A DNA stretch of 64,000 nucleotides, taken from Alentia gelatinosa. Lineage: Eukaryota > Annelida > Polychaeta > Phyllodocida > Polynoidae. The translations under genes were made by a program, and so were the position numbers. The stretch is from assembly GCA_950022655.1 (NCBI GenBank), contig OX465579.1:53175950-53239949 (forward strand), given 5' to 3'. Shown piece by piece: positions 13,485-25,345 of this stretch (position 1 is the stretch's first letter; every line of letters begins with the position of its first letter). The notes under the pieces are model-generated. The model searched no databases. It saw only the letters and a list, made by a program, of their open reading frames with translations, and was not told the DNA's origin.

Positions 13485-13660
13485 GGACACCCAGCGTAAG
13501 CGGGCACTCTGCGTTAACGGACACCTTCGATCGGAATTGTTCCTTCTATTAGATGTTTATTTTAACCTCTTGTAAGCGTACACCCCGCATAAGTGGACAC
13601 TTTGGCCCTATAACGGAGGGTGTCCACTTACACAGGGTTCTACTGTACTACCATTAAAAC
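13485..13660. mobile_element. Fragment of pogo-like MITE
   Basis: Diverged repeats of the type GTAAGCGTACACCCCGCATA and a right end GGTTCTACTGTA resemble the element at 44736-45708 (CCCCGCTTAAGGGGACACCC, end GGTTTTACTGTA). The left end is not clear. Confidence 0.6.
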
Positions 13661-14838
13661 ATCTAAAATGAACCTGGACTTTGCATGTATTATTGTAAAG
13701 TTCCAGTCTATACATCCCTATCGTAGATAAGTAATATGGTTTCTATGAGAAGAAAGTAATCATCTAAATTACCACTAATTATTAAGGAACAAATTGACTG
13801 AATTAGAACAGTCACCATTTTGGTTAGATACCTTCTCCCTGATGTTTACAGTACGGCTGCCATGCTTTGAATGCCATATAATACCTCTATTATCGCTCAG
13901 CTCTAGTTCCCAGTATGTCCACATGGGGGCAGGGCGCTCTAGCAATGACACCTTGAGTTGTTCAGTGTCATGAGCAGCCTCCTGACATGTGCGACAGACT
14001 GGAACAGGCATTCAACCAGAAAGATATGGTCATCCATTATTAGCTTTTGGCTGTTCTGACTCTTCTCTTAAAGTTTACTCCTTATGCAAGTAAGGCCCAA
14101 GACTTTACACTATGTTACATTATCACGCTTTAGTGGGTCGTCACTGGCCAACATTACGATTTTTTGAACAGATGAATGGAGAATTTGCCCAGCACATCAA
14201 TGCACACCACCAGACAATGTGAGAGTTCCATATGCCCTTGTCGACCAGCCTGCTGGGCCGGGTTGGAAAGCAAAGACTATAGTACCAATTCTACTCAAAA
14301 TGTTTCATCTATCTATGCCGTGGTTATCGGTTTGATATCAATATGATAGCAAGAGTAATACTGTGATACCATTAGAAATTGTAGAATTAACGAGGAACGC
14401 CTATTTCTGTTCGCCTTGGTCGAATGTGATGGCAACAGCAGAATATGATAGCAACGACCAGCACATGCTATCCTAAGGATTGGCACAGACCCCTCCTCTT
14501 ATGTGATTTGCTGATGTAAATAATCTGGACTGCCTTACAGATACTACTGTTTAGCGGCCACTGCTGCTTTACTCAAATACGTGGAGTTCATACAGAATAT
14601 TGTATATGCCCCAAGGTCAGTCAAGGTCGTCTTCAAGGGCAGTGAACAAACAGCTATGATAGGTACTTTATAAACATATTTGATTTCAATGTACGCCAAC
14701 CCGGTAACATTGTCCAAATGATACGTGGTTTCTTGCAATTACTCTTTTAGGAAGGCAAATTATAATGAGTTAAAGCATAATTCTGTAATTTAATTTGACT
14801 CCACATCATGGATATAAAACTCTAGAGGGAAACTTATG
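13661..14838. other. No gene seen
   Basis: Mixed sequence without supported exons or clear repeats. It presumably belongs to an upstream MSH4 intron. Confidence 0.35.
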
Positions 14839-14958
14839 TTCCGGTGGGAATAAGTCAAAGTTACGAGGTAAGGCTTGTAAAAATTACTGCCCAAGGCCTT
14901 GGCCGCGGGCAGTAATTTTTACAAGCCTTACTGAGTAACTTTGACTTATTTCCACCGG
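14839..14958. repeat. Long near-perfect hairpin
   Basis: The left arm contains CCGGTGGGAATAAGTCAAAG, then GTAAGGCTTGTAAAAATTAC; the right arm is the inverse, GTAATTTTTACAAGCCTTAC followed by CTTTGACTTATTTCCACCGG. The arms are about 50 bp with a loop of about 15 bases. Likely the ends of a small foldback insertion. Confidence 0.85.
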
Positions 14959-14966
14959 TACGTGGT

Positions 14967-15157
14967 TTCCCTATTCCTATATACCTTCAATTGTCGGCTA
15001 ATATCGATGAAAACCGAATGTCTCTGAACGTCAACCTGGGCAGTAAAAGTCAACCTGGGCAGTAACTTCAACCTGGGCAGTAAACAAAAGATATTCCACC
15101 CCAGCAGCGTTAAGTAATCATGGGTTGTTCGCTCATAGGTATATAGGAATAGAGAAT
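14967..15157. repeat. Short element with inverted ends and a 15-bp triplet repeat
   Basis: The ends TATTCCTATATACCT (about 14971) and AGGTATATAGGAATA (about 15137) are inverted copies. Between them CAACCTGGGCAGTAA occurs three times (15031-15082). Similar AGGTATATAG ends occur near 23296 and 49496. Confidence 0.6.
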
Positions 15158-15160
15158 ACA

Positions 15161-15851
15161 CTGTCTATGTCCACACTTATACAATTGTGCACAACTTGAT
15201 GTATACGCCCGTATGTTTTTGTAAAATCTACCCTTTTCTTATTTTGAGATAATTGTCTTTTGTCTTTTTATTAACACGTGTTTGCACAATGACAGATGTG
15301 ATGACATCACGGAACCTAGAACTGCTTGTGAACCTGCGCGACCCTCACAGCCAACATACGCTGTTTGCAACACTCAACTACACAAAAACACCACCAGGAG
15401 CGCGATTGTTGCGCTCCTCATTGCTACAACCTCCATGCAGTAAGCTTTCAATATGAATATTAGGAAATGTCCTCACTTTCCGCGAATTGATGTTCGTTCG
15501 CCAAAGTATACCCCGATGCCACATTAGTGAAACAGTCGTTTGCACAGCGGGCTCGAACACTATTGATACCGTAATCACCTTTTGTGCATGAATGAGGCGC
15601 TGCGGTTGCCGTGATAACTAGTTGGAAAGAGTTTTTCTACTTGTGGTTATCAGCAGCATAATCTGTCTGGAAACATTTCTTTTCATACAATAAAAGCCAA
15701 TTGGTGTCTTTTAATTTGCATGTTCGACTAGTTGGGAGCACCAAACTAGCAGAATTGTAGGGAACAATCATTGTTTAAGGTGGGTGTTTCACTGGGCTGG
15801 TGTTATGAGTGCCACATAGCCATGACTTATAGTATACGAACCCACCAGCCT
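15161..15851. other. No gene seen
   Basis: No supported exon. The stretch around 15590-15780 has no feature that I recognise. Confidence 0.35.
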
Positions 15852-16794
15852 GGGCCCTGTTTCATAAGTAGCTGAAGGTTTTAGCCAGCAAACCCTTAAG
15901 ATAGCGGCTGGGATAGCGAGACGAACAACGTGCCTGTTAATTCTGCGTTTCATAACACCTCTCGCTATCCAGCAGTGTCGTTTGTTCGTTATTTTCTGGT
16001 ATTCGTTCGTTGTTCGGGCAATACAACTCTCCCAGCAGATATTTTGTTTACTTTTCTTATACTGGGCCACAAGATCTATGTTCGGAGAGTGTTTCAGCAC
16101 AGCTGGTTCCCTACCTAACCGCTAGAGGGCTTGGCAGAATTAGACAACGTGCATGCGCATTGCAGGCATCAGAATCAAAACAAACAAGATGGGTGGAGAC
16201 ATCATACAGAACTGAATACAAGTGAAATCATAAGTCAGTTAATAGAACCAAATCTAATATATATAAATAAATATGTATATGTATATACACATATATACAC
16301 ACATTATAATATATTTATATAGACATGTATCTATATTATATATGTCGAGCGATGCAGGAGGTTCTGCAATAGCTACCTGAGTGCTGCAGTGACCACAGTT
16401 GTCAGTTTGAAATAGAATTTCCGGTATTGGAAGAAATAATCATTAGAAAATTTTAAAATTTGGGATAGATATATGGGATACAACTAGAATTACTCGCTAC
16501 AAATATTCTTCAATTTGAATGAGATTTAGTGTTCGAAAAAGAAATATTTCTACTGCTATTTGGGGCTGTACGAGAGGGTCGACCCTCTCGTACATAGCGG
16601 GAGTTTTTCCGCCGAAATAGCGGACCCATGACCGAGCCGCTGTTTGTTATGCAACGCAACCTACCCCCATTTCCTCCCGCTCACTCGGGAAGCGGACGAG
16701 GCCATAAAACTGCTCGCCTTATGCAACGGGAGCTCACGCTATTAACAAACTAACCACTATTAACGGCCCTGCCGCTGCTTATGAAACAGGCCCC
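15852..16794. mobile_element. Foldback element, family R
   Basis: Inverted ends GGGCCCTGTTTCATAAGTAG on the left and CTTATGAAACAGGCCCC on the right. Inside are the 26-bp palindrome at 16568-16593 (core GAGAGGGTCGACCCTCTC) and a module near 16440-16530 resembling AAATTTGGGATA...CTACAAATATTCTTCAATTT, both shared with other families in this window. There is no coding capacity. Confidence 0.75.
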
Positions 16795-16951
16795 TGGTCG
16801 GCGCTGGTGGCCGTCGGCAGGTATCCAGTGGAACCTACTTTATTAGGTTTTAATGATTAATTACTGGATCATGGCTGTATGGCCACCGGTGCTAGGTGTG
16901 TAGGTCCCATGAAATCCCATGAGAGTTTGCTGAATTCTGTATGTCACCCAG

Positions 16952-17082
16952 GTGTGGAGACGATCCGGACACGGCAGGAGGTGGTGGCAGAGCTGTCAGA
17001 GAAGGAAGATCTGTTCTACGACCTGCAGGCAGCACTCAGTCGTTTCCCTGATGTTGAGTACCTGCTCTCCGCTTGTGTGCAG
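16952..17082 (+). CDS. MSH4: MSH4 exon (window exon 1), core/lever domain
   Basis: The acceptor is CACCCAG and the donor GTGCCT. The exon starts with two bases completing a split codon, then reads VETIRTRQEV, ..EKEDLFYDLQAALSRF and ..EYLLSACVQ. This matches the part of vertebrate MSH4 where IETI..R is followed by a short helix and LLSVLVQ. It ends in phase 0. The acceptor lies only about 35 bases downstream of a dispersed repeat (16795-16915 resembles 36505-36650 inverted). Confidence 0.92.
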
Positions 17083-18175
17083 GTGCCTGTTCTAATTTCT
17101 TACCATATATCAAATGCTAAAATTCTGTCAGATCTACTTGGAGTTTCTCCCGCACGTAGGGACAGAAAGAACCTAACGTAGACTTTGAGACTGAAGTGTA
17201 TGAGAGTGAGATTCTCGTGTGGTGAGAAAACCAAACCTATTATTCCATTTTCCCGCTCTACACTCAGCTGTTCCTCTCACCTTATGAATTTTGTCTAGCC
17301 ATGCCAAAAACAGAATTTAAGAGTGTATTTTTTTCTGGTCTACTTACCTTGAGATCAGCTTACGACACCACAACCTAATGCTGGTCTTAAACGATAACCG
17401 TATGTGTTGCCAGTAACCAGCTCATGTAGCTGTTTCTAACCAAATGATAGCCCTTTCATCTGCTGTCACATCAAATATTACTCTGGCGACCAGAACACCC
17501 TGACGTGAGCTCTCGTGAGAACCGATCGGCATCCAGGGGGGTGTTTTTCAGTTGAGAGGATCTTAGATCCTGAGACCGACTTTGAGATCAATGGCGGAAA
17601 CTTTTTTTCAGATGTTGTCTCAAGTCTACACTGCCGATCTTAGGTTGAGATCCCTAGCCCTCTGTGTAGAGCGATCTCAAGTTCTATAGTGATCCTCCTG
17701 CAGGTAGCCAGCTTAAGTGAACCTGAGCCTCTAAATCGCCTATTATTGCCATGAACCGTTCTGTCAAGTCCCTCGCGATACCTTTTGTGAACCGATCTCA
17801 AGTTGGGACCGGTCTCAAGTTGAGACCAATCTCAAGTTGAGACCGACTTTGAGCATTACAGTAGGTTCAGCACAAACTAGCTGAGTGGTGCAGTGCCTCC
17901 GTTTTTTTTATGTTGCTTATCAATTGTTTCTCATTGTCATAATAACCACAATAAAACTATGAAATTTGGAATATAGGTTTGCCAGGTTATTAATACACTT
18001 TGCTCTAAATATCTTTTAATTTTGATAAGTTTTAGCACCGGATAAAAAAGGTATGACAAAGTTATGACAAGTATCAAGGAAAAACACCCAAAGGTCCCCA
18101 AACAGTCTTATCTTTGTCTCAACTTGAGATCCCCTAAGATCATCTCAACTGAAAAACACTTTGGCCCTCAAACAG

Positions 18176-20418
18176 ATGGATCAAATTATAAAGTAAGTAA
18201 TGAAGCAAACCGACTTGTAAAAAAGGCGCGACACGAATATATTATAGCCCAAACTAGTATGAATAAAAAAGAACCAAAACACTTTTGGCATGAAATAAAC
18301 AAAATACTCCCTGGAACTAACCAAAACTACCAATCGCCTATTAACTTAGAGCACCAAGAAACAAACGAACCCATGCCACAATCTGAAGTACCGCACTATA
18401 TATACAAATTCTTTCTTAACATTGGACTGAAATAAGCAAAAATAAATAGAACAATACTCCCACTACAGGCAAAAATATTGGAAAAAATTGTGAATAACAA
18501 AATGTGGGACCATATTAACATGTATGTTATTGTAAACCCACAACAAGGTGGATTCCGAAAAGATTTTTCAACGATCAAGACACTGACAGATTTTACAGAT
18601 GAGGTTACACAGAATATTAATGTAGGTAAAATGACGGGTACTGTATTTATTGATTTAAAAAAAGCATTTGACACCGTAGACCACAACACCCTGATTTCAA
18701 AACTACACGAATATGGGATTAGAAATAATAACTTGAAATTTTTTGATAATTATTTACAAAATAGAAAAACAAAGAACTAAAGTGAATAATGAACTTTCGG
18801 ACGAGGGTGATGTGGTCTGTGGTGTCCCCCAGGGATCAAATCTGGGCCCTACTTTATTTTTACTATATGTTAATGATGTAAGGTTTTTAAAAAATGTAAA
18901 AGTGAAATTGTATGCTGAAGACACCCTTATATACACACATGGTAAAAGCAAGGAAGAAATTGAAAAGACACTACAAAATGCCCTTTATTTATTCGAAACC
19001 TGGTGTAATGAAAACAAATTATCAGTTAACGCATCGAAAACTAAGTATATGAGCCTGGGATCAAATTATAACATTAAAAAACTGGGACATTTAACACTAA
19101 ACATAGACAATAGTAATTTACAAAATGTGCAATCATATAAATACCTGGGTGTGATCTTAGACCCCTCATTGACATTTAAATACCACATACAAGATACCAT
19201 AAAAAAGGTGATCTATCATACACACCAGTTAACAAAAATGCGTCCATATCTGGATTGTAAGTCTGCCATGTGTGTGTATAAAGCTTTTATCATACCATAC
19301 TTCGATTATGGGGACATCCTTTATACAAATGGCCCCCTATATCTACTTGAAAAACTGCAAAAAAACCAAAACTACTGTTTACGGGTATGCCTGAGAGCCA
19401 ACTATCGAACTAGTGTCTACAAGTTTCACAAAGATGCAAAAACACCGTACTTATCAGAAAGACGGCAATGTCACTTAGCAAATCTTATGTAGCAAAGATT
19501 GCGTCTAGATAAGTATATTGATAAGAGAGATAATAGTACGAGGCTATACGGCACATAGCCTATGAGCCATGGGGGCGGCCATGACGCCCCCCGAGTAGGT
19601 GCTCTTCACTAATGGAGGTGAAAAAGTAGGTGTTCTTCACTAATGGAAGTGTAAAAGAAGTGAGTGATAATAGAGAAGTGTCACAACTCCAGCGTTGCTC
19701 ACATATGTTTATAAAGTGTTCCATGTGAAAAACATCATGTCCTGGATTTAATCAGTATCTCATCCTGCTATAGGATGGGTGTAGAGAGTCAAGGGAACCA
19801 TAGTAAAACATTGAAAGGCAGTTGAATTTCGTAAGAACAAAGAGCCAGAATAGAGATCTGTCCCCCCAAGGGGCCCGCCATACTGCTAGCCACCTAGTGA
19901 CAGCTTCATGAACTAACAATGGCTCTGTCCCCTATATGATGCACCCGTAATTAGAACTTACCAACCTAATTGTCAGACATACATGCATAGTGTGGAGTTT
20001 GTGGGGGGGGGGGGGGGGGGTTTGGAACAATCAAGCGGTTATAGTGAGAAATACACCGAATTATCACCTATATAAGCAACTAACTAAGATGATCATGATG
20101 GAAAGCATACCGAGATAAAATCAGATATTAAGTTTCAATATATATATGATGTTTACTATATATACCATGAAGACTGTTAACAAGTGTAAAATTATATGAA
20201 AAGAAGTGTATAACAAAAGACAACATGATATAAGATCTACCTATTCAGCAGTAACATGTTATGATGGATAATAATGGCGCCCGATGAAAACAATCACCGG
20301 TAGTGTACCGAGGCTGACGGTACACCATCTTTATTGGAAGACATAGTATAATGATGTGCAAAGAATGGAAATGTTATAGTATTAGTATTATAAAGAAACT
20401 TGAAACAAAAAAAACAAA
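18176..20418 (+). pseudogene. Decayed LINE (non-LTR retrotransposon) reverse transcriptase
   Basis: Reverse transcriptase motifs appear in order: the palm FIDLKKAFDTVDHNTL near 18648, GVPQGSNLGPTLFLLYVNDV near 18822 and YAED near 18912, then YLGVILDPSLTFKYH near 19141 and LPY-like IIPYFDYGDILY near 19291. The catalytic YADD box reads YAED. A stop at about 18778 and a frame change split the RT, and the ORF breaks again after 19490. The style matches Jockey/CR1-type LINEs. The 5' end is missing and the 3' part ends in an A-rich tail near 20400. It cannot be active. Confidence 0.9.
20003..20021 (+). repeat. Poly-G run
   Basis: About 19 consecutive G after GTGGAGTTTGTG. Similar runs lie at 21405-21423, 29386-29398 and 45309-45329. 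Confidence 0.9.
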
Positions 20419-20837
20419 AAATGTCTCAACTTAATGAGATCGTCTCAACTGAATAACAGGGCCCAGGGTTCTCAAAACTATAGTGAAGCATGGAACAGTT
20501 CTGGAGAGACTCAACTCAACTGCTACCATGGCAGGGCAGCGATGAAGCTGCTAGTTCTAAACATAAACTCTAGGCTTAGTAGGGCTGCTGTATAGATATA
20601 GGTAAAAGACATTTCTAATGATATGATTATATAACTTATCACGAACCATTTCTCTACTATTAAATTGAAGAATTTCTTTAGCCCCAGTATCATTCAAGTT
20701 CTAATTACTTGTTCAAATATTGAAAAAATGTCTTTGGTCTCTTTTGATATAGACACATTTTACATTCAATAAAGAGTTTGTATTGCTTGTCAATGAATGG
20801 TTTTTGTGTACAGTCTACTGTCATACTTATCCCACAG

Positions 20838-20978
20838 GTACCGCGTGTGGAAACAGTGCGTACAGCTGAGGCAAAGATTACAACCATCATCTGCCTGAAG
20901 CATACACTACAGCTCGTGGACCCCCTCCGCTCTGCCCTGCGAACAAGTGAAAACTCGCTCTTCAAAACTTACCACAAG
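20838..20978 (+). CDS. MSH4: MSH4 exon (window exon 2), core/lever domain
   Basis: Forty-seven codons in phase 0 at both ends. The acceptor is CCCACAG and the donor GTGAGC. It reads VPRVETVRTAEAKITTIICL, then KHTLQLVDPLRSALRTSEN and ends KTYHK. It matches MSH4 LIYLKHTLELVDPLK. The last 28 bases plus the donor are repeated twice more downstream in a 125-bp tandem array. Confidence 0.95.
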
Positions 20979-21325
20979 GTGAGCTGAAGATCTGTGCCTT
21001 ATCCTACTCCTAATAAACAAGTAGCAGATATATTTCCCTCAGAGATAAAGAAGCGTTTGAATCTAAATAAAACCCAAACTCGCACATCAAAACTTACCAC
21101 AAGGTGAGCTGAAGATCTGTGCCTTATCCTACTCCTAATAAACAAGTAGCAGATATATTTCCCTCAGAGATAAAGAAGCGTTTGAATCTAAATAAAACCC
21201 AAACTCGCTCATCAAAACTTACCACAAGGTGAGCTGAAGATCTGTGCCTTATCCTACTCCTAATAAACACGTAGCAGATATATTTCCCTCACAGATGAAG
21301 AAGCGTTTAAATCATAATAAAACCC
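20951..21325 (+). repeat. Three 125-bp tandem copies covering the end of MSH4 exon 2 and its donor
   Basis: The unit starts AAACTCGCTCTTCAAAACTT within exon 2, includes the splice donor (CACAAGGTGAGC) and about 97 bp of intron. Copies start at 20951, 21076 and 21201 and are nearly identical, so the duplication is recent. Only the first copy is joined to the rest of the exon. Confidence 0.95.
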
Positions 21326-21404
21326 AAAAGCCAGTCGACTGCTGTTCGCAGCTGGTATTGAGTAATCGTTCATGCAGTAGTGGGCACTTAGGGTGAATTT
21401 ATTC

Positions 21405-21423
21405 GGGGGGGGGGGGGGGGGGG
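21405..21423 (+). repeat. Poly-G run
   Basis: About 18 consecutive G following ATTTATTC. Confidence 0.85.
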
Positions 21424-22740
21424 TTCAGTCGTGACAATTGCAAGTTGAGATCAGTTGATACTTGACATAACTTATTTTTTCAGGTGCTTAAACTTATTCA
21501 AATTAGAAGATATTTAGAGCGAAGGGTACTAATAATCTGACATACTTATATCCCAAATTTCATAGATTTCCTAAAGACTGTGATAAACATTTGTCTGGAA
21601 ATCTGAAAAATGCAGGCACTGCACCACTCAGGCAGCTTGTGTAAAACCTCTGCAATGCTCAGCTACTGTTTTTTTCTTTTTTAATTTCGGTTCAGTTAGC
21701 TTGTTATGAATTAAAGTTCTTTCACTAGTATAAAGAGTGACAACAAACAGACAGACAATGATGATGGTTGAGGAATTTTAATTGTTGAAATGTATATTGT
21801 AATATTTATATTGATTAGGTATAGTTTGGCCCTCTGGTCTGGGTAACTGGACTGGACAGGTCTTCTATCAGCAAAGTAGAGCTGTGAAACAAAAGAGGTA
21901 TAGGTCAATGAAATGGTGAAACAAACTTTTACTCTATCATAGAAAATCAATAAATGGATCTCAGTAATATACCAAAGGAAGACTAGAAAGGCTATCTGAA
22001 TAGCACCCCTACACTCCCCACATATACATAAGGAAATCAGGCAAAGTGTATACATATCAGCAAAGTAGAGTTGTCACAGCTTTCAGCAGGCAGTGTCTGG
22101 TAAGTCTGGTACAGTGTAGCCCCTCTGTAGAGTGGTGGTGAAGGTGGCAGCACTGGAGCAGGATTCACTGGAGCAGGGCCTCCGGCTGAGGGAGGTTCCT
22201 GTAGAGGTAGCCCGGTCCTACACCTTCTACAGGGAGAGAGGATCTCTCCAGAAGTCAGGTTCTAGCTGGTCTTTTATACACCTGTGGTGGATTGTCGGTG
22301 CCGGTCTGTCTGGAACATAATTGCTCCAAAGCAATCAACAGGTTGTCAAGTGATTCAACCCAATCAAGGTGCAAGGTGAAGGTCACTTAGTCCAGTGGTC
22401 AGGTCACTCTCCCAGCATTCTTGTTATAACACTCTCCAAGCATAGTAACTATTACACAGTACACACAAATACCTTCAAATCTTTAGTACAGTGAAGGTAA
22501 AGGAATATTATACAGACCACCATCAATCTATTAAATATATTACTGAGAATAAAGCTGCACTAATATGTGCTATAAAATCATAATAAGTTTATGAAAAAGC
22601 CAATTTCTCAGACCATATGACCAGGTTTATCCCAATGAATATAATTTATATAAAAAACAATTTTGGGATTTGTAACATAGCTACAATAATTGTTACTACA
22701 GTACAGCACAACATATTCAATTCATTTCATAGTATATCAT
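21424..22740. other. Repeat-like intronic sequence, not identified
   Basis: 21430-21690 holds an inverted copy of the module CTCTAAATATCTTTTAATTT found in several elements here. 22080-22330 is a GC-richer block (CACTGGAGCAGGATTCACTG and related repeats) that could come from an LTR or other element. No protein homology was recognised. Confidence 0.35.
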
Positions 22741-22954
22741 AACAGATTGGGATGAGATGAAGAAAAGATGAATGGGGGACTCTTATAGGCTACCGAAACA
22801 GTCTATCTTCAGACTTAATCAGAAAGAAATACCTCATAATTAAAGTATATCAAAGTGGTAGAGGCCTCAGCCTTTTTATGAGGCTGGTCTTAACGGCCTA
22901 ACCATGACAGATTATCTATAGCAAAACAACAGCTTGTTCCAAATAGAACCACCA

Positions 22955-24471
22955 CAGGGCTGCCACTGGCCCCATATTTCCCATATTTCCCCATATTTTC
23001 GAGCTTGCCCTATATTTACCTATATTTTTGCAATTTTGCCCTATATGCCCTATACATTTCGAAGAACGAGGTGAGTATTTCTTACCAAAATATAGAGGAA
23101 CAGATGGTATTCAGTCACACTCACTGTGTCTCTTTATTATTATATAACTAGAAATCATTAAAAATGCCATTCTACATCTCACTAAATAGTAGAATGAGTG
23201 GTCACGTGGTACAGAAGGACGTATGGATATTCTTTCGTCACTCAGTGATGAACAGAATTTGTACTACTGGTCTGTAAAAGTGAGACATTTGCCCATAGGT
23301 ATATAGTAATATACAAACTGTCCCCGGGTTTTTGTTTCAGGGAGTGGGAGGTGTGTATCTGACACTACCTGGGAAATTAGCCAGGGGTCTAGTGGTAAAG
23401 CCCCTCCTGAGGGCACTTGGTAGCCCCTGAGAGGACATTAAAGATTACAGAAGCTGTATCCAAGGATTTATTTCCAGGAGTGGAGTTACAACGTTTATAT
23501 TATCTGAGAATATTACCAGGGGTCCAGCAGTAGAGCCCTCATGAGGGTCAAGGGGGCAAAGCCCCTGGTATCATAAATTTGGATTTTATACTTATCAGAG
23601 ATGGCAATTTTCCTATTTTCCAAGGAAATCCTTGTATTCAATTTCAGCTAATGAAATTAATTTTTCTTGTGTAAAAGAAAGAGGGAAAAAATTTGGCCTC
23701 ATTCACATCAATAAACAGTGGTGCAAACCTCCTTATAACCCCAGCCCTCTCTGAGGCAGTAAGTTCCTCATGAAAATAATATTCTCTATTCTTTTTCATG
23801 ACCCCGACTGACATCCCTGACTTAAAAGAGCTGAACCCTAGTTTATGTTTTGGAGGAAGAAATTTACACACCTGAGACTACCTGGGAAGATTGTCAGGGG
23901 TCCAGTGGCAAAACACATTTGGAGGTCCAAGGGGCAAAACCCTGGAAGCACTTGAATTTTATACATTATACAAGCTGTTCCCAAGAATTTGTTTCAGGGA
24001 GGGGGGTGTACATACCTAAGACTACCTAGCAAGATCAGTAGGTTCTAGTGGCAAAGACCCTCCTGGGGTTTTTTGAGGCAAACCCCTTAGAAGGACTTGG
24101 CTTTTACACATCTGTATCTGGTCGGGAAGGTAAAGCACCCCAGAGAGCTTGGCATTTAGAGTCATTTTAGGTGACATACAGTAAAATCCTGCTTCTGGGA
24201 CACCTCACTTAAGGTTACACTCTGCTTAAAGTGACACTTTGCTCGGAACAGAAGTTTTTATTTTGTTTACTTTAACCCCACTTAAGGGGTGACGAGCCCC
24301 CTGTGCCCCCCACCTGGCCCCTGGGTATGCCCCCGATTGTTTAATACTCTGGTTTAAAAGAACTATATTTTCAGCATCAGCCCCATATTTGCCCTATATT
24401 AGCCCTATATTTTCACTTTCCCTGCCCTATATGGAGCCCTATATTCCATTAAAAGGCCAGTGGCAGGCCTG
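22955..24471. mobile_element. 1.5-kb TIR element inserted in a LINE, 6-bp target duplication
   Basis: Inverted ends CAGGGCTGCCACTGG and CCAGTGGCAGGCCTG, flanked on both sides by CCACCA. Removing the element and one copy of CCACCA restores continuous LINE sequence. The ends are followed by CCCTATATTT-type repeats on both sides. The interior holds about four diverged copies of a ~200-bp unit (ACTACCTGGGAAGATT, AGGGGTCCAGTGGCAAA) and a fragment of the pogo-like MITE at 24179-24290. The CAGGG ends recall hAT elements, but those make 8-bp duplications, so the superfamily is open. Confidence 0.8.
24179..24290. mobile_element. Diverged fragment of pogo-like MITE
   Basis: Starts TACAGTAAAATCCTGCTTCT and continues with CACTTAAGG and TGCTCGGAACAGAAGTTTTT, matching the left arm of the element at 44736 with many changes. 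Confidence 0.65.
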
Positions 24472-25345
24472 CCACCATGATACTTCACTGAGCGCATATA
24501 CACAGAACAGTTCGGTCTATCAGTAAAGATTACAGGGGCATCAAATTTCCTTGTAATTCTATTACTATTTACAATACTTTCACCAATTCTAGACCTTTTG
24601 TACATATTGTTCAAAACATGTGCTTCTCTGCGATCTTTGAGAAGGGGAATCTCAGCAATAAGATGGAGATGCCTGACAGGGGTATAGGCATTAGGTCAAA
24701 GACATATTCTCAGAGCATTGTTCTGTAAGACTTGTAAAGAATCAGTAAATTTGGCAGGGGCACTATCAAAAAGAACATCACCATAATCAAAATATGGTAA
24801 GACAGCAGCTGTATAAATTGAAAGTGCAGCTTTCTTAGTTAGAAAACTCCTCAATTAGATAGTTGGTAAAGTCTAAATGAAATATCCCTGCGTAACGAGG
24901 CAAAGTGAAGATGGTAATCAAGATCCCTGTCCAGTATTACACCTAGATATTTGTAAGAAGGAACTTGTGCAATTTCTTGTTTCTCAATAAAAAGATGATT
25001 ACTTTCATTTTGCCTCACCCTTTTCATTGCAGAAAAACAAATGTGTTTGGTTTTCCCAATATTGATACTTAACTTATTTTGTAAACACCAAGTAACCAGA
25101 GTATCTAAGTCCTCTTGGGATTTGTTATATAGCAGCCATTCATTATTACCATGCCTATAGATAACCGTGTCATCTGCAAAAAGGATAATACTATTTTTTA
25201 GGGCAGCAAGTAAGTCATTAACATATAATAGGAACAACAAAGATCTCAGGATTGAACCTTGCGGTACACCATGCTTCATAGTTCTAGTGGATGACAACTG
25301 ATTTTTTTTACTCGTTCGGATTTGATTGACAATCGTTCTTCCATA

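Larger units (their letters stand above)
17536..20464. mobile_element. Foldback element, family Z, copy 1, with nested LINE
   Basis: The left end GGGGTGTTTTTCAGTTGAGA and the right end CTCAACTGAATAACAGGGCC are inverted. The arms carry repeated TCTCAAGTTGAGACC units. Comparison with the uninterrupted copy at 62788-63602 shows that about 18175-20420 is an insertion, a LINE fragment. The element sits in MSH4 intron 1. Confidence 0.8.
22741..25345 (-). pseudogene. Decayed LINE reverse transcriptase, interrupted by a TIR element
   Basis: On the minus strand the RT reads GVPQGSILRSLLFLLYVNDL then FADDTVIYRHG (about 25200-25270), YKYLGVILDRDLDY near 24930, LPYFDYGDVLF near 24790 and, in another frame, LNNMYKRSRIGE near 24600 and SVKYHGG near 24480. 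The reading resumes across the insertion at 22954 (SIWNKL). The FADD box is intact, but stops and frame changes abolish the ORF. It is a Jockey/CR1-type LINE fragment whose 5' side ends at the MITE at 25346. Confidence 0.88.

Noticed and set aside
13080..13490. 136-codon minus-strand open frame as a gene
   Set aside because: No domain or exon structure was recognised, and it lies next to decayed mobile DNA.
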